Positions 1 through 9,500 of a stretch of 35,674 bases of DNA are shown piece by piece. Within the stretch, counting starts at the first letter, position 1. The number at the start of each line of letters is the position of its first letter. The notes under the pieces were generated by a model. That model did no database searches. It had not been told where the DNA came from and was given only the letters and a program-made list of their open reading frames with translations. The translations under genes were made by a program, and so were the position numbers. Origin of the DNA: Lacunisphaera sp. (GTDB lineage: Bacteria > Verrucomicrobiota > Verrucomicrobiia > Opitutales > Opitutaceae); the NCBI GenBank assembly GCA_023269445.1, contig JAHFTH010000004.1, positions 1 through 35,674 on the forward strand, given 5' to 3'.

Positions 1-960
1 CTCACCCGGGAAATTTCCCGCCGCTATCTGCAGGCCGGCGTGCCACTCGCACACGACGAACTCGTCATCACCACCGGTTGCACCGAGGCATTGAACCTCT
101 GCCTGCGCGCCGTCACGAAGCCCGGTGATACCGTGGCCATCGAGACGCCCGCCTACTTCGGCTTCCTCGAGATCATCCAGAGCCTCAATCTCCGCGCCGT
201 GGAAATCCCCACGTGTAGCCGGCAAGGCATTTGCCTCGACGAACTGCGCACGGCCATCGAGCAGAGCGACGTGAAGGCGGTCATGGTCATGCCCAACTTC
301 CACAATCCGCTCGGGTCGCTCATGTCGGACGAGAAGAAGCAGCAACTCTATGACCTGCTCTGCGAATACGACCTGCCTCTCATCGAAGACGATGTCTACG
401 GCGACACCCACTTCGGCGACGTCCGCCCCAAGCCGCTCAAGGCCTGGGATCAGGATGGCCGGGTGATGCTATGCTCCTCGTTCGGCAAGACGCTCGCCCC
501 CGGTTTCCATGTCGGCTGGACCGCGCCCGGCCGCTATTTGGAGCGCGTCCGTCGCCTCAAGTTCACCAACACCATGGGCACGCCCGTAGTGCTGCAGAAG
601 ACGCTTGCGGAGTTTCTGCGCGACGGCGGCTACGACCACCATCTCCGCTCGCTGCGGCGCGCCTATCACCAGCACCTGCAGCTCTTCGCGCAGGGCATGC
701 AAAAGTATTTTCCCGAGGGCACGCGCTACAGCCGTCCGCAGGGCGGTAACTTCATCTGGGTCGAGCTTCCACCCAAAGTGGACACGCTCCTCCTGCGTCA
801 GGCCGCCCTCAAGCACCGCATCAACACCGCGCCCGGCGCGCTCTTCTCGGTGAAGGATCGCTACAACCATTGCCTGCGCATGAGCTGCAGCGTGCCGTGG
901 TCCGACGAAGTCGAGGCCGCACTGCGCACGCTCGGTGAACTCATCAAGGCGCAGCTATGA
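1..960 (+). CDS. PLP-dependent aminotransferase, C-terminal part of a MocR/PdxR-type (GntR-HTH plus aminotransferase) regulator; 5' end outside window
   Basis: Frame open from base 1; motifs TTGCTEALNLCLRAVTKPGDTVAIETPAYFGFLE, NFHNPLGSLMSDEKKQQL, EDDVYGDTHF, SSFGKTLAPGFHVGW (PLP-lysine region) typical of MocR aminotransferase domains. Confidence 0.88.
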   Translation, partial: LTREISRRYLQAGVPLAHDELVITTGCTEALNLCLRAVTKPGDTVAIETPAYFGFLEIIQSLNLRAVEIPTCSRQGICLDELRTAIEQSDVKAVMVMPNFHNPLGSLMSDEKKQQLYDLLCEYDLPLIEDDVYGDTHFGDVRPKPLKAWDQDGRVMLCSSFGKTLAPGFHVGWTAPGRYLERVRRLKFTNTMGTPVVLQKTLAEFLRDGGYDHHLRSLRRAYHQHLQLFAQGMQKYFPEGTRYSRPQGGNFIWVELPPKVDTLLLRQAALKHRINTAPGALFSVKDRYNHCLRMSCSVPWSDEVEAALRTLGELIKAQL

Positions 961-1559
961 AGCGCAATGTTTCCATTTTGCTCTTTGAAGATATCGAGGT
1001 CCTCGATTTCGCCGGTCCCTTCGAAGTGTTCGCCGTCACCGACGAACTCTCGGGTCACCAGCTCTTCAACGTCCACACCGTCGCCGCCTCGTCGGGCACC
1101 GTGCGCGCACGCAACGGCCTGCAAGTCGTGCCCAACCACACCCTCGAGTCGGCCCCAAAGCCGGATCTCCTGGTGATTCCCGGCGGCAACGGCTCCAAAG
1201 CCCTGCTCAACCAGCCCACCGTGCTCGACTGGATCAATCGCTGCGCCGCGCAGGCCGAACTGGTCGCTTCCGTGTGCACGGGTGCCCGCCTGCTGGCCAA
1301 GCTTGACCTGCTCGACGGACTCCGCGCCACGACGCATCACGAATGCTTTGCCGAGCTGCGCGCCCTCGCCCCCCGGGCAACCTTTTTGGAAGACGTCCGC
1401 TTCACCGACAACGGCCGGGTGCTGACCGCCGCCGGGATCTCCGCCGGGATCTACCTGTCACTGCACATCGTCGCGCGCCTGCACGGCGCCGAGACGGCGC
1501 AGAAGACCGCTGACTATATGGAATATCACTGGACCAACGACAAGGGTGCCCGGCGCTGA
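957..1559 (+). CDS. DJ-1/PfpI family (GATase1-like) protein
   Basis: MKRNVSILLFEDIEVLDFAGPFEVFAV N-terminus and VASVCTGARLLAKLDLLDGLRATTHH nucleophile-elbow Cys; start overlaps upstream stop (ATGA). Confidence 0.88.
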   Translation: MKRNVSILLFEDIEVLDFAGPFEVFAVTDELSGHQLFNVHTVAASSGTVRARNGLQVVPNHTLESAPKPDLLVIPGGNGSKALLNQPTVLDWINRCAAQAELVASVCTGARLLAKLDLLDGLRATTHHECFAELRALAPRATFLEDVRFTDNGRVLTAAGISAGIYLSLHIVARLHGAETAQKTADYMEYHWTNDKGARR

Positions 1560-1571
1560 ACCTCCCCTGTT

Positions 1572-1664
1572 TGTCATTCTGATACCGCAGTCGCAGGAGA
1601 AGAATCCAGAAACATATTCGCTGGCGGTTGTGCTGCTGGATCCTTCGCTACGCCCAGGATGACA
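1572..1664. repeat. Palindromic intergenic repeat (REP-like, TGTCATYCTG...CGAAGRATCCAG type)
   Basis: Left arm TGTCATTCTGATACCGCAGTCGCAGGAGAAGAATCCAG; right arm CTGGATCCTTCGCTACGCCCAGGATGACA is its imperfect reverse complement. Confidence 0.7.
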
Positions 1665-1704
1665 GATTAGATCGTTTCACTTTCACTCTCACCCTCACTT
1701 TCCC

Positions 1705-2661
1705 TTGTCACCCTCCCATCCCTCCCGCACCGCACTCATCGCCGGCTTCGCCGCCATCTACCTCATCTGGGGCTCGACCTATCTCGGCATCCGGATCGCC
1801 GTGGAATCCATGCCCGCTTTCCTGATGGCGAGCTCCCGTTTTCTCATCGCGGGCGGCATCGTCGCCGGCTTCATCGCGTTGACGCGCGGGTTCAAGGCGA
1901 CGGCGAAGCAATGGCGCGACAACGCCATCATCGGCGGCTTCCTCTGTCTCGGCGGCAACGGCCTCGTCTCGTGGGCCGAGGAGAAAGTCCCTTCCGGCAT
2001 CGCGACCCTCATCATCTCGGTCGGTCCGCTGTTCATCGTGCTGATGGACTGGGCTGCTCATAAATACTTCAACGACGGCCAACGCGGCACGCGGCCCATC
2101 CCGCTCACCTTCGTCGGCCTCGCCCTCGGTTTCATCGGTCTGGCGATTCTGGTCGGCCCCGACGTGCTGGCCACCGGCGTCGGCCGCCTCGATCCGTGGC
2201 GGATCCTCGGCCTGCTGGGCGCGACCTTCTTCTGGGGTGTCGGCATGATCATCATGCGCTACGTGCGTGAACCCGCGGAACCTTTCACTGCCTCCGGCAT
2301 GCAGATGATCTGCGGCAGCGGCTGGCTGCTGCTCGCGAGTGCGGCGACTGGTGAGCTCTCCCGCTTCGACCCCGGCGTGGTCACGGCCCGCTCGGTCGGC
2401 GCGTGGATCTACCTCGTGCTCTGCGGCTCGCTGGTCGGCTTCAGCACCTTCACGTGGCTGATGAAGCACAGCACGCCCGCCAAGGTGTCCACCTACGCCT
2501 ATGTGAATCCCATCGTGGCGGTCTTCCTCGGCTGGTTCGTGCTGCACGAACCCGTCAGCCCGCGCATTTTCGTGGCCGCCGCGATCATCATCGCCGGCGT
2601 CGCCCTCATCACCGTGGCCAAGACCATCAAGCCCGCGCCTTCCCCTCAGGATTCGCGCTGA
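1705..2661 (+). CDS. EamA/DMT-superfamily transporter (YedA-like exporter)
   Basis: AAIYLIWGSTYLGIRIAVESMPAFLMASSRFLIAGG, repeated EamA halves, ...STPAKVSTYAYVNPIVAVFLGWFVLHEPVSPRIFVAAAIIIAGV; TTG start likely. Confidence 0.9.
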   Translation: MSPSHPSRTALIAGFAAIYLIWGSTYLGIRIAVESMPAFLMASSRFLIAGGIVAGFIALTRGFKATAKQWRDNAIIGGFLCLGGNGLVSWAEEKVPSGIATLIISVGPLFIVLMDWAAHKYFNDGQRGTRPIPLTFVGLALGFIGLAILVGPDVLATGVGRLDPWRILGLLGATFFWGVGMIIMRYVREPAEPFTASGMQMICGSGWLLLASAATGELSRFDPGVVTARSVGAWIYLVLCGSLVGFSTFTWLMKHSTPAKVSTYAYVNPIVAVFLGWFVLHEPVSPRIFVAAAIIIAGVALITVAKTIKPAPSPQDSR

Positions 2662-2683
2662 CCAGCTCCGACAAACCGGTGTC

Positions 2684-3256
2684 TTACGTCAGTTGTGGCA
2701 TGAGGCCTCGCCTCAAAATTTGCCGGGCCCGGTAGAGTCGATTCTCCACCGCCTTCGGGGTGCAGTCCAGCGCTTGGGCAATGTCTCCCATCGACTGCCC
2801 TTCATATTCAAAGAGCACCAGGGCCGTGCGCAGATCGAGCGGCAGTGCGGCCACTGCTGTTTGCACGGCTGCAATCTGCTCGTGCCGCACGACCTCGCCG
2901 GAAGCCGGCCGCCCGGCCCGCGATTCGTCGACCATCTCGCCTCCCGCTTCGGCCCACGCATTGAGCGACAGCGTCGGCCGGCGACGCCACCAGCGCAGCC
3001 GGTTCTTTGCCTGATTCGCCGCGATGGAAAAACACCACGTCGAGAACTTCGCTCCCGCCCGGTAGCTGGCGCGCTTGGTGTAGATTCTCACGAACACCTC
3101 TTGCGCCAGATCCTCCGCATCCGCCGTGTTGCCGATCAGACGAAAGATGAACCGCTTCACGGGCGCTTCCCAGTGCTGCATCAGCGGAGCCAGCGCGGTA
3201 TCGTCGCCCCCTTGCAGGCGGCGCATGAGTTCCTCGTCGCTCGGGTCAGGTTCCAT
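2684..3256 (-). CDS. RNA polymerase ECF-type sigma factor (CnrH-like by context)
   Basis: Sigma-70 region 2 (GNTADAEDLAQEVFVRIYTKRASYRAGAKFSTWCFSIAANQAKNRLRWWRRRP) and region 4 (EGQSMGDIAQALDCTPKAVENRLYRARQILR). Confidence 0.93.
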   Translation of the reverse strand: MEPDPSDEELMRRLQGGDDTALAPLMQHWEAPVKRFIFRLIGNTADAEDLAQEVFVRIYTKRASYRAGAKFSTWCFSIAANQAKNRLRWWRRRPTLSLNAWAEAGGEMVDESRAGRPASGEVVRHEQIAAVQTAVAALPLDLRTALVLFEYEGQSMGDIAQALDCTPKAVENRLYRARQILRRGLMPQLT

Positions 3257-3259
3257 GCT

Positions 3260-3730
3260 TCAGGGCGTCCCCTTTAAAATCAAATCGGGAGCCATCTGAT
3301 GATCGAAATTCGCAATCTTCGGCAGCACGAGGGCCAGATAGCGGCGGCCATCTACGGGTGACATCAATGCGGCCACTTTCCGCACATGGGCCGAGATGGC
3401 GGTCTCGCAGGTGGTGCGCAACTCCTGCAGCTTGCGCTCGGCCGCGACCGGGTCGGATTCGCCCGTGGACCTGACGGCGTCGCGCGCCTTCGTCGCCTCC
3501 TGAATCAACCGGCAATGCTCGGCGCAGGATGGGGCGTAGGCGGCATGCAGTTTTTTAATCTCGGCAAACTGCCGGTCATCGAGGTGGAAGTCTGTTCGCA
3601 GCCATTCCATGGCGTCACCTTTCGCCGCAGCGGCATGCAATGCAGAATCGCAGCTCAGCCGGTAGCAAATGAAGCCCGTGGCCGCCGCCACGAACACGAG
3701 AACCGCCAAGGTGCCCAAGAGATATTTCAT
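3260..3730 (-). CDS. Periplasmic metal-sensor-like protein (CnrX/ZraP/CpxP-like heavy-metal sensor)
   Basis: N-terminal TM, then helical domain FHLDDRQFAEIKKLHAAYAPSCAEHCRLIQEATKARDAV with His/Cys ligands; lies between TM anti-sigma candidate and ECF sigma. Confidence 0.72.
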   Translation of the reverse strand: MKYLLGTLAVLVFVAAATGFICYRLSCDSALHAAAAKGDAMEWLRTDFHLDDRQFAEIKKLHAAYAPSCAEHCRLIQEATKARDAVRSTGESDPVAAERKLQELRTTCETAISAHVRKVAALMSPVDGRRYLALVLPKIANFDHQMAPDLILKGTP

Positions 3731-4029
3731 GGCTTCAGCAGAGCCTGAACCCGCGGGTCCAAGTCCACCAGGTAGGTGACCACGATGGCTTCACGGTCGG
3801 CCCGCACGCGGGCCTGCGCCATGACGCTGCCGGCGTAACCGGCGGTGCCCAAAGCCAACACGGCGGCCAACGACCAAGCGGCGGTGTGGACGCGCAGGTA
3901 GGCCGCCCAAGAGACACCGGCCGGGCTGCCGATGCGCTGCCAGACCGTGTGCCGGAAGTTCGGAGCGGCCGGTGGTTTCACGCGCCAGCGGCGCAGAACC
4001 TCGGAGAGATTATCAGGGGGAGTATTCAT
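3727..4029 (-). CDS. Small single-TM protein, probable anti-sigma factor (CnrY-like by position)
   Basis: 100 aa with one central TM (WSLAAVLALGTAGYAGSVMA); 4-bp overlap with sensor gene, co-directional with ECF sigma. Confidence 0.6.
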   Translation of the reverse strand: MNTPPDNLSEVLRRWRVKPPAAPNFRHTVWQRIGSPAGVSWAAYLRVHTAAWSLAAVLALGTAGYAGSVMAQARVRADREAIVVTYLVDLDPRVQALLKP

Positions 4030-4179
4030 AGGGATTGCGAAAGATTATACACCGGTGGTCGGTAAATCACTCGGGATTCCTGCCTGAAAATTATCCTGAG
4101 TGGTTTCCGGCCCGGCGGTGTATGTCTGGCAGACAACCGCGCAACCTGTGCGGCCCTCAAATCAAAACTCATCATCGCC

Positions 4180-4380
4180 ATGAAAGCCAACAAACTCCTG
4201 CTCGCCGCCGCGGCCTTTGCGGGGCTCGCCCTCCTCAGCTTCGCCGGTCCCGGTCCCGACTATCGGGCCAGAATGACCGAAAGCGCGAAGGCCCGGGCCG
4301 CCGCCCCGGCCAAAATCCAACCCGCCACCCCGGTCGCCTCCTGCGCCGCCTGCAGTTGCGCCGCCATGAAGAAATCCTGA
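4180..4380 (+). CDS. Small secreted Cys-containing protein (putative metal-binding)
   Basis: Signal peptide MKANKLLLAAAAFAGLALLSFAGPG; C-terminal VASCAACSCAAMKKS; first gene of divergent metal locus. Confidence 0.6.
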   Translation: MKANKLLLAAAAFAGLALLSFAGPGPDYRARMTESAKARAAAPAKIQPATPVASCAACSCAAMKKS

Positions 4381-4402
4381 CCCACGCAGGTCGAACCCAC
4401 CG

Positions 4403-4442
4403 ATCCAGCTCCCGCCATCACTGACGGAGCTGGATTGTTATT
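4403..4442 (+). terminator. Hairpin, putative intrinsic terminator or attenuator between small Cys protein and the next gene
   Basis: 10-bp perfect inverted repeat ATCCAGCTCC (4403-4412) / GGAGCTGGAT (4426-4435), followed by TGTTATT. Confidence 0.55.
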
Positions 4443-4480
4443 GATGCCTGAATATTCTCATTCTCAAAACCCACTCATCC

Positions 4481-4828
4481 ATGAAAAAACTCTCCCTCCT
4501 CCTCGCCCTCATCCTCTCCGCCGGCACGTCGCTGGTGTTTGCCGCTCACGATCACTCCGCCGCCGAAAAACCCGACGCCCCGACTGCGCCCGACGCCGCG
4601 TGGCTCGCCAAGGCCAAGGCTGATTATCCCCTCAAGACCTGCGTCGTCTCCGACGATGAATTCGGCGGCAGCATGGGCAAGGCCATCGACTATGTCTACC
4701 AGCAGGCAGGCCAGCCCGACCGGCTCGTTCGCTTCTGCTGCAAAGACTGCCGCAAGGATTTCAACAAGGAGCCTGCGAAATACCTGAAGCTGATCGACGA
4801 GGCCGCCGCCAAGGCGAAGAAACCCTGA
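4481..4828 (+). CDS. Secreted TRASH/YHS-like metal-binding protein
   Basis: Signal peptide; LKTCVVSDDEFGGSMGKAIDYVYQQAGQPDRLVRFCCKDCRKDFNKEPAKYLKLIDEA. Confidence 0.65.
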   Translation: MKKLSLLLALILSAGTSLVFAAHDHSAAEKPDAPTAPDAAWLAKAKADYPLKTCVVSDDEFGGSMGKAIDYVYQQAGQPDRLVRFCCKDCRKDFNKEPAKYLKLIDEAAAKAKKP

Positions 4829-4918
4829 GCCATGCTCTCGCTGCGGGCGTGATGCTCTGCATCGCACCCGTGTGCCGGGTAAGATTTTCCCGCAACGTCC
4901 GTCTCCCTTGCCATACCC

Positions 4919-6559
4919 ATGAAAACCATTCTTGCCCTGTTTTTTCTCGTCCTCGCCGCTGTCTTGCTGACCGCCGCCGAACCCGCGCACGGTCACGCCA
5001 CGGTCTACCAGTGCCCCATGCACCCGTGGATCAAGTCGGACAAACCCAATGCCAAATGCACCATCTGCGGCATGGCCTTGGTCGCCGCGACGGCCAGCGA
5101 CTCTACCACCACTGATCCCAACCTCGTCACGTTGACGCCCAACCAAGTGGCCGTCACCGGCGTGCAGACCACCGAAGTCCGCCGCGGCCCGCTGGTCCGC
5201 ACGCTCCGCGTCAACGGCGTGATCGAGGACGACGACACCCGTCATCGGATCCTCGCCGCCCGTGTGCCGGGCCGCATCGAGAAACTTCACGTCAATTACG
5301 TCGGGGCCGAGGTCGAAGCCGGTGCCCCGCTCGTGACTGTGTTCAGCCCCGTGATGCTCACAGCCCAGCGCACCTATGTCGAACGCCTCCGCGCCGGCCC
5401 CACCGCCTTCAGCGCTTCTGATCGCGCCACCACCCGGGAACGCCTGCTGGAGCTCGGCCTGACCGAGGAGGAGATTCATATTCTCGAGGGCACGCTCGAA
5501 CCCACGGCCATGGTCAATATCCGCGCGCCCATGTCGGGCACGGTCGTCTCGCGTGCCGTCTATGAAGGCCAATACGTCGAGACCAACGACCGGCTCTTCG
5601 AGATCGGCGACTTCTCCCGCATGTGGTTTGTCTTCGATGTCTATGAACCCGACCTCGCTTGGGTCCGTCCGGGCCAGACTGTCGAGATCGCGCTGGCCTC
5701 GCTGCCCGGCCGTTTGCTGACCGCACCCATCACGTTCATCGATCCCAATCTCAACGAGACGACCCGCACCGCGCGCGTGCGCGTGATCCTGGAGAATCCC
5801 GACCGCCACCTCCTGCACAAGCAGACCGGTCAGGCCGCCGTGAAACTCGAAATCCCTGAAACCCTGTTCGTGCCCCGCACCGCCGTATTGCAGCACAGCG
5901 GAAATCCGGTGGTCTTCGTCGAGGGTGGTAATCGCTCCTACGCCGCCCGTGAGATTCAGCTCGGCCGCGTGGGCGACACCACCGTCGAGGTTCTCGCCGG
6001 CCTGAACGAAGGGGACCAAGTCGTGACGCAGGGCGCGCTCCTCCTCGACGGCCAGGCGCAGCTGGCGCACGCCGCGATCGGTGGCGAGCCCGCTCCTGTT
6101 CCCGCGGCCCCGAGCAAAGTCTCTGCCGCGGAACCGGAGCCCGATGCCGCGGCCTACGCCCTGCTGAAAACCCTGGCCTTTGCCACTGCCGACTCGGCCA
6201 CCGCTCTCGCGGCCGATGATCTGGCCGGCTATCAGAAAAACCTGCCGAGCCTGCGCGCGGCGTTGCAGGCCTACCTCACCGGCTACACTCCGGCCGCCCG
6301 CGGCCCGCTCGCCGCGTTCAAGGATTCGCTCGTCGACGGCCCCGATCTCCGCACGGCCCGCCGCGCCTTCGAACCGTTCAGCACCGCGCTCGTGGATCTC
6401 GCCCGCGCGCAGCACGTCCATCACCGCGAAGGCCTGCATGTCTTCCAATGTCCGATGACCCCGGTGCTGGGCACCGGCCGCTGGTTTTCGCGCACCGAGC
6501 AGATCCGCAATCCCTTCTTCGGCGCCGCCATGCTCGAGTGCGGTGACGAACTCAAGTGA
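4919..6559 (+). CDS. Heavy-metal efflux RND periplasmic adaptor (CusB/CzcB family) with N-terminal heavy-metal-binding motif and C-terminal DUF3347-like domain
   Basis: YQCPMHPWIKSDKPNAKCTICGMAL; HlyD/CusB core (RVPGRIEKLHVNYVGAEVEAGAPLVTVFSP...MSGTVVSRAVYEGQYVETNDRLFEIGD); C-term VFQCPMTPVLGTGRWFSRTEQIRNPFFGAAMLECG. Confidence 0.9.
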   Translation: MKTILALFFLVLAAVLLTAAEPAHGHATVYQCPMHPWIKSDKPNAKCTICGMALVAATASDSTTTDPNLVTLTPNQVAVTGVQTTEVRRGPLVRTLRVNGVIEDDDTRHRILAARVPGRIEKLHVNYVGAEVEAGAPLVTVFSPVMLTAQRTYVERLRAGPTAFSASDRATTRERLLELGLTEEEIHILEGTLEPTAMVNIRAPMSGTVVSRAVYEGQYVETNDRLFEIGDFSRMWFVFDVYEPDLAWVRPGQTVEIALASLPGRLLTAPITFIDPNLNETTRTARVRVILENPDRHLLHKQTGQAAVKLEIPETLFVPRTAVLQHSGNPVVFVEGGNRSYAAREIQLGRVGDTTVEVLAGLNEGDQVVTQGALLLDGQAQLAHAAIGGEPAPVPAAPSKVSAAEPEPDAAAYALLKTLAFATADSATALAADDLAGYQKNLPSLRAALQAYLTGYTPAARGPLAAFKDSLVDGPDLRTARRAFEPFSTALVDLARAQHVHHREGLHVFQCPMTPVLGTGRWFSRTEQIRNPFFGAAMLECGDELK

Positions 6560-6569
6560 GGCCCCGACC

Positions 6570-9500
6570 ATGATCAACCGCATCATCCACTGGTCACTGC
6601 ACCACCGGTTCCTCGTCATCGCCGGTTTCCTTGCGCTCTGCGCGTGGGGCGTGGTGGCGCTGACCCGCGTCCCCATCGACGCCATCCCCGATCTGTCGGA
6701 AAACCAAGTCATCGTCTACGCCGACTGGCCGGGCCGCAGCCCGCAGGAGGTGGAGGACCAAGTCACCTACCCGCTCAGTTCCGCCCTGCAAGGACTGGCC
6801 GGGGTGAAGACCGTCCGCGCCACCTCGATGTTCGGGTTTTCGTTTCTCACCGTCATCTTTGAAGACAAGATTGATCCCTACTTCGCCCGCACCCGCGTGC
6901 TGGAACGGCTCAATTCGCTCGGCAACCTGTTGCCCGCCGAAGTCGCCGCCAAGCTCGGTCCCGACGCCACCGGCCTCGGCTGGATCTATCAATATTACTT
7001 GAAGGATGCATCCGGCACGCAGGACCTCGGTTCCCTCCGCGCGTTGCAGGATACCTTCATCCACCATCAGCTCGCCGCCGTGCCCGGTGTGGCCGAAATC
7101 GCCAGCATCGGCGGCTTCGTCCGCCAATGGCAGGTTGAGGTCTCCGCCATGAAGTTGAAACAATATGGCGTGATGCTCGGCGAAGTCATGGACGCCGTCG
7201 CCGCGAGCAACCGCAATGTCGGCGGCAAGACCATCGAGGAGAACGGCGCCGAATACATCGTGCGTGGCGTCGGCCTCGTGCAAAACGCCGCCGACCTCGA
7301 GTCGATCGCCCTCCTGCCGCGCAACGGCACCCCGCTCCGCCTGCGCGATGTCGCCACGGTGCGCATTGGTGGCGAGTTCCGGCGCGGCGCGCTCGACGTC
7401 AACGGCCGGCAGGTCGTGGGCGGCATTGTCGTCATGCGCTACGGGGAGAATGCCTGGCAGGTAATCGCGAACGTGAAGACGCGGCTGGCCGCCCTCGCGT
7501 CCGGTCTGCCGGCGGGCGTCACCATCGAACCGTTCTACGACCGCAGCGATTTGATCGGCCGCGCCATCGACACGCTCAAGCACGCGCTGGCCGAGGAAAT
7601 CATCCTCGTGACCCTCGCGCACATTTTGTTCCTGTTCCACTTCCGCAGCATCCTGATCGTCACCCTGCCGCTGCCGGCCTCGATTTTGATTTCGTTCATC
7701 CTGATGGACCGGTTCGGCATCCCGTCTCACATCATGTCGCTCACCGGCATCGCCATTTCCATCGGCGTGCTGGTGGACGCCGGCATCGTCATGACCGAAA
7801 ATGTCATCCGCCACTGCGAGCGCGCCGAGGAGGAATTGAAACGCCGGCTCACCGGCCCCGAGGTCTTCACGCACACGCTGGAAGCGGCCACGCAGGTCGG
7901 CCGGCCGATGTTCTTTTCGATGATGATCATCATCCTGGCCTTCGTGCCGGTGTTTTTGCTCACCGGTCAGGAAGGCAAACTCTTCCACCCGCTCGCCTAC
8001 ACGAAGTCCTTCGCGCTGATCGGCGCCGTGCTGCTCGCGGTGACCGCCGTGCCGGTCTTCTGCACGATCCTCGTGCGCGGGCCCTTCAAACCCGAGAGCG
8101 AGAACTGGCTGATGAAGTCCCTGCTGCGAATCTACGATCCGGTGCTCGACTGGGCGCTGACCCATCGCAGGACCGTGCTCGGTCTCGCCGGCACGCTGCT
8201 CGCCGCCTCCTGCATCGTCGCGTTCGGCCTGCCGCGCACGGTCAACGCCCGGCTGCCCGACGGTATCGCTCGTCACACGCAGGGCTTTGGCAGTGAGTTC
8301 ATGCCGACCCTGGAGGAGGGTTCGCTGCTCTTCATGCCTGTGCTGCTCCCGGCGACTTCGCTCACCGAGGTCCAGCGCATCATGAGCTGGCAGGACCGCG
8401 TCATCAGCGAGCATCCCGCCGTCGCGTCTGTCGCGGGCAAGCTGGGTCGCGCTGAGAGCGCCACCGATCCCGCCCCGGTCGAAATGATCGAGACCACGAT
8501 CATGCTCAAGCCCTCCAGCCAGTGGCCCGCCGGCACGACCAAGGCGTCCATCATCGCCGATCTCTCGGCCAAGTTGATGAACGTGCCCGGCTACGTGCCC
8601 GGCTTCCTCCAACCGATCGAGAACCGCGTGCTCATGACGAGCACCGGCATCCGCGCCCAAGTGGGCGTTAAAATCTTCGGCGACAATCTCGACGCGCTCC
8701 AACAAAAGGCCTTCGAGGTCGAGCGGGTGATCAACCGTATCCAAGGCGCGACCGGCGTCGCCCCCTCGCGGGTGCAAGGCAAGCCCTACCTGGAGATTGC
8801 CGTGCGTCGCGAAGACCTCGGGCGTTACGGCCTGAGCGTCCGGCAGGTCTACGAATACATCGAAGCCGGCCTCGGTGGCGCCACCGTCGGCACCACCCTG
8901 AAGGGCCGCGAGCGCTGGCCGCTGCAAGTGCGGCTCGAGCAGGCCGACCGCGACGACATCGACAAGCTCGACGAACTGCCCCTGGCCACGCCCTCGGGCG
9001 CCACCATCCAGCTCCGCCAGGTGGCCGACATCAAACGCGTGGTCGGCCCCAATGAAATCCAGAGCGAGAACGGCCGGCTGCGCGTCTTTGTGCAGGCCAA
9101 CGTCGGCGACCGCGACCTCGGCGGCTTCGTGGACGAGATCAAGGCGCGCGTCACCCGTGACGTGAAACTCGATCCCGGGATGACCGTGGAATATTCGGGC
9201 CAATACGAACACCAGCTCCGCGCGCGGCAAACGCTGCTGTATGTTTTCCCCGCCGTGATCCTCATTATCTTCGTGCTGCTCGTGATGACCTTCAAGTCCG
9301 TCGCCGAAGCCGCCCATGTCATTCTGGCCGTGCCCTTCGCTCTCACGGGCGGCGTGATGCTCCAAGCCCTGCTCGGCTACAACTTCAGTGTCGCCGTGTG
9401 GGTCGGCTACATCGCGCTGTTCGGCACGGCCATCCAGACCGGTGTCATCATGGTCATTTATCTGGAGGAGGCGGTCGTAAAGAAACGCGCCGAACTCGGT

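Noticed and set aside
1628-1825. 65-aa plus-strand ORF (MCCWILRYAQDDRL...)
   Set aside because: Translation of the palindromic repeat and a pyrimidine-rich tract, then out-of-frame overlap with the EamA gene.
4475-6712. 745-aa minus-strand ORF
   Set aside because: Antisense to the well-supported CusB-like adaptor; long antisense frames are expected in high-GC coding DNA and the sequence is low-complexity Gly/Arg/Glu-rich.
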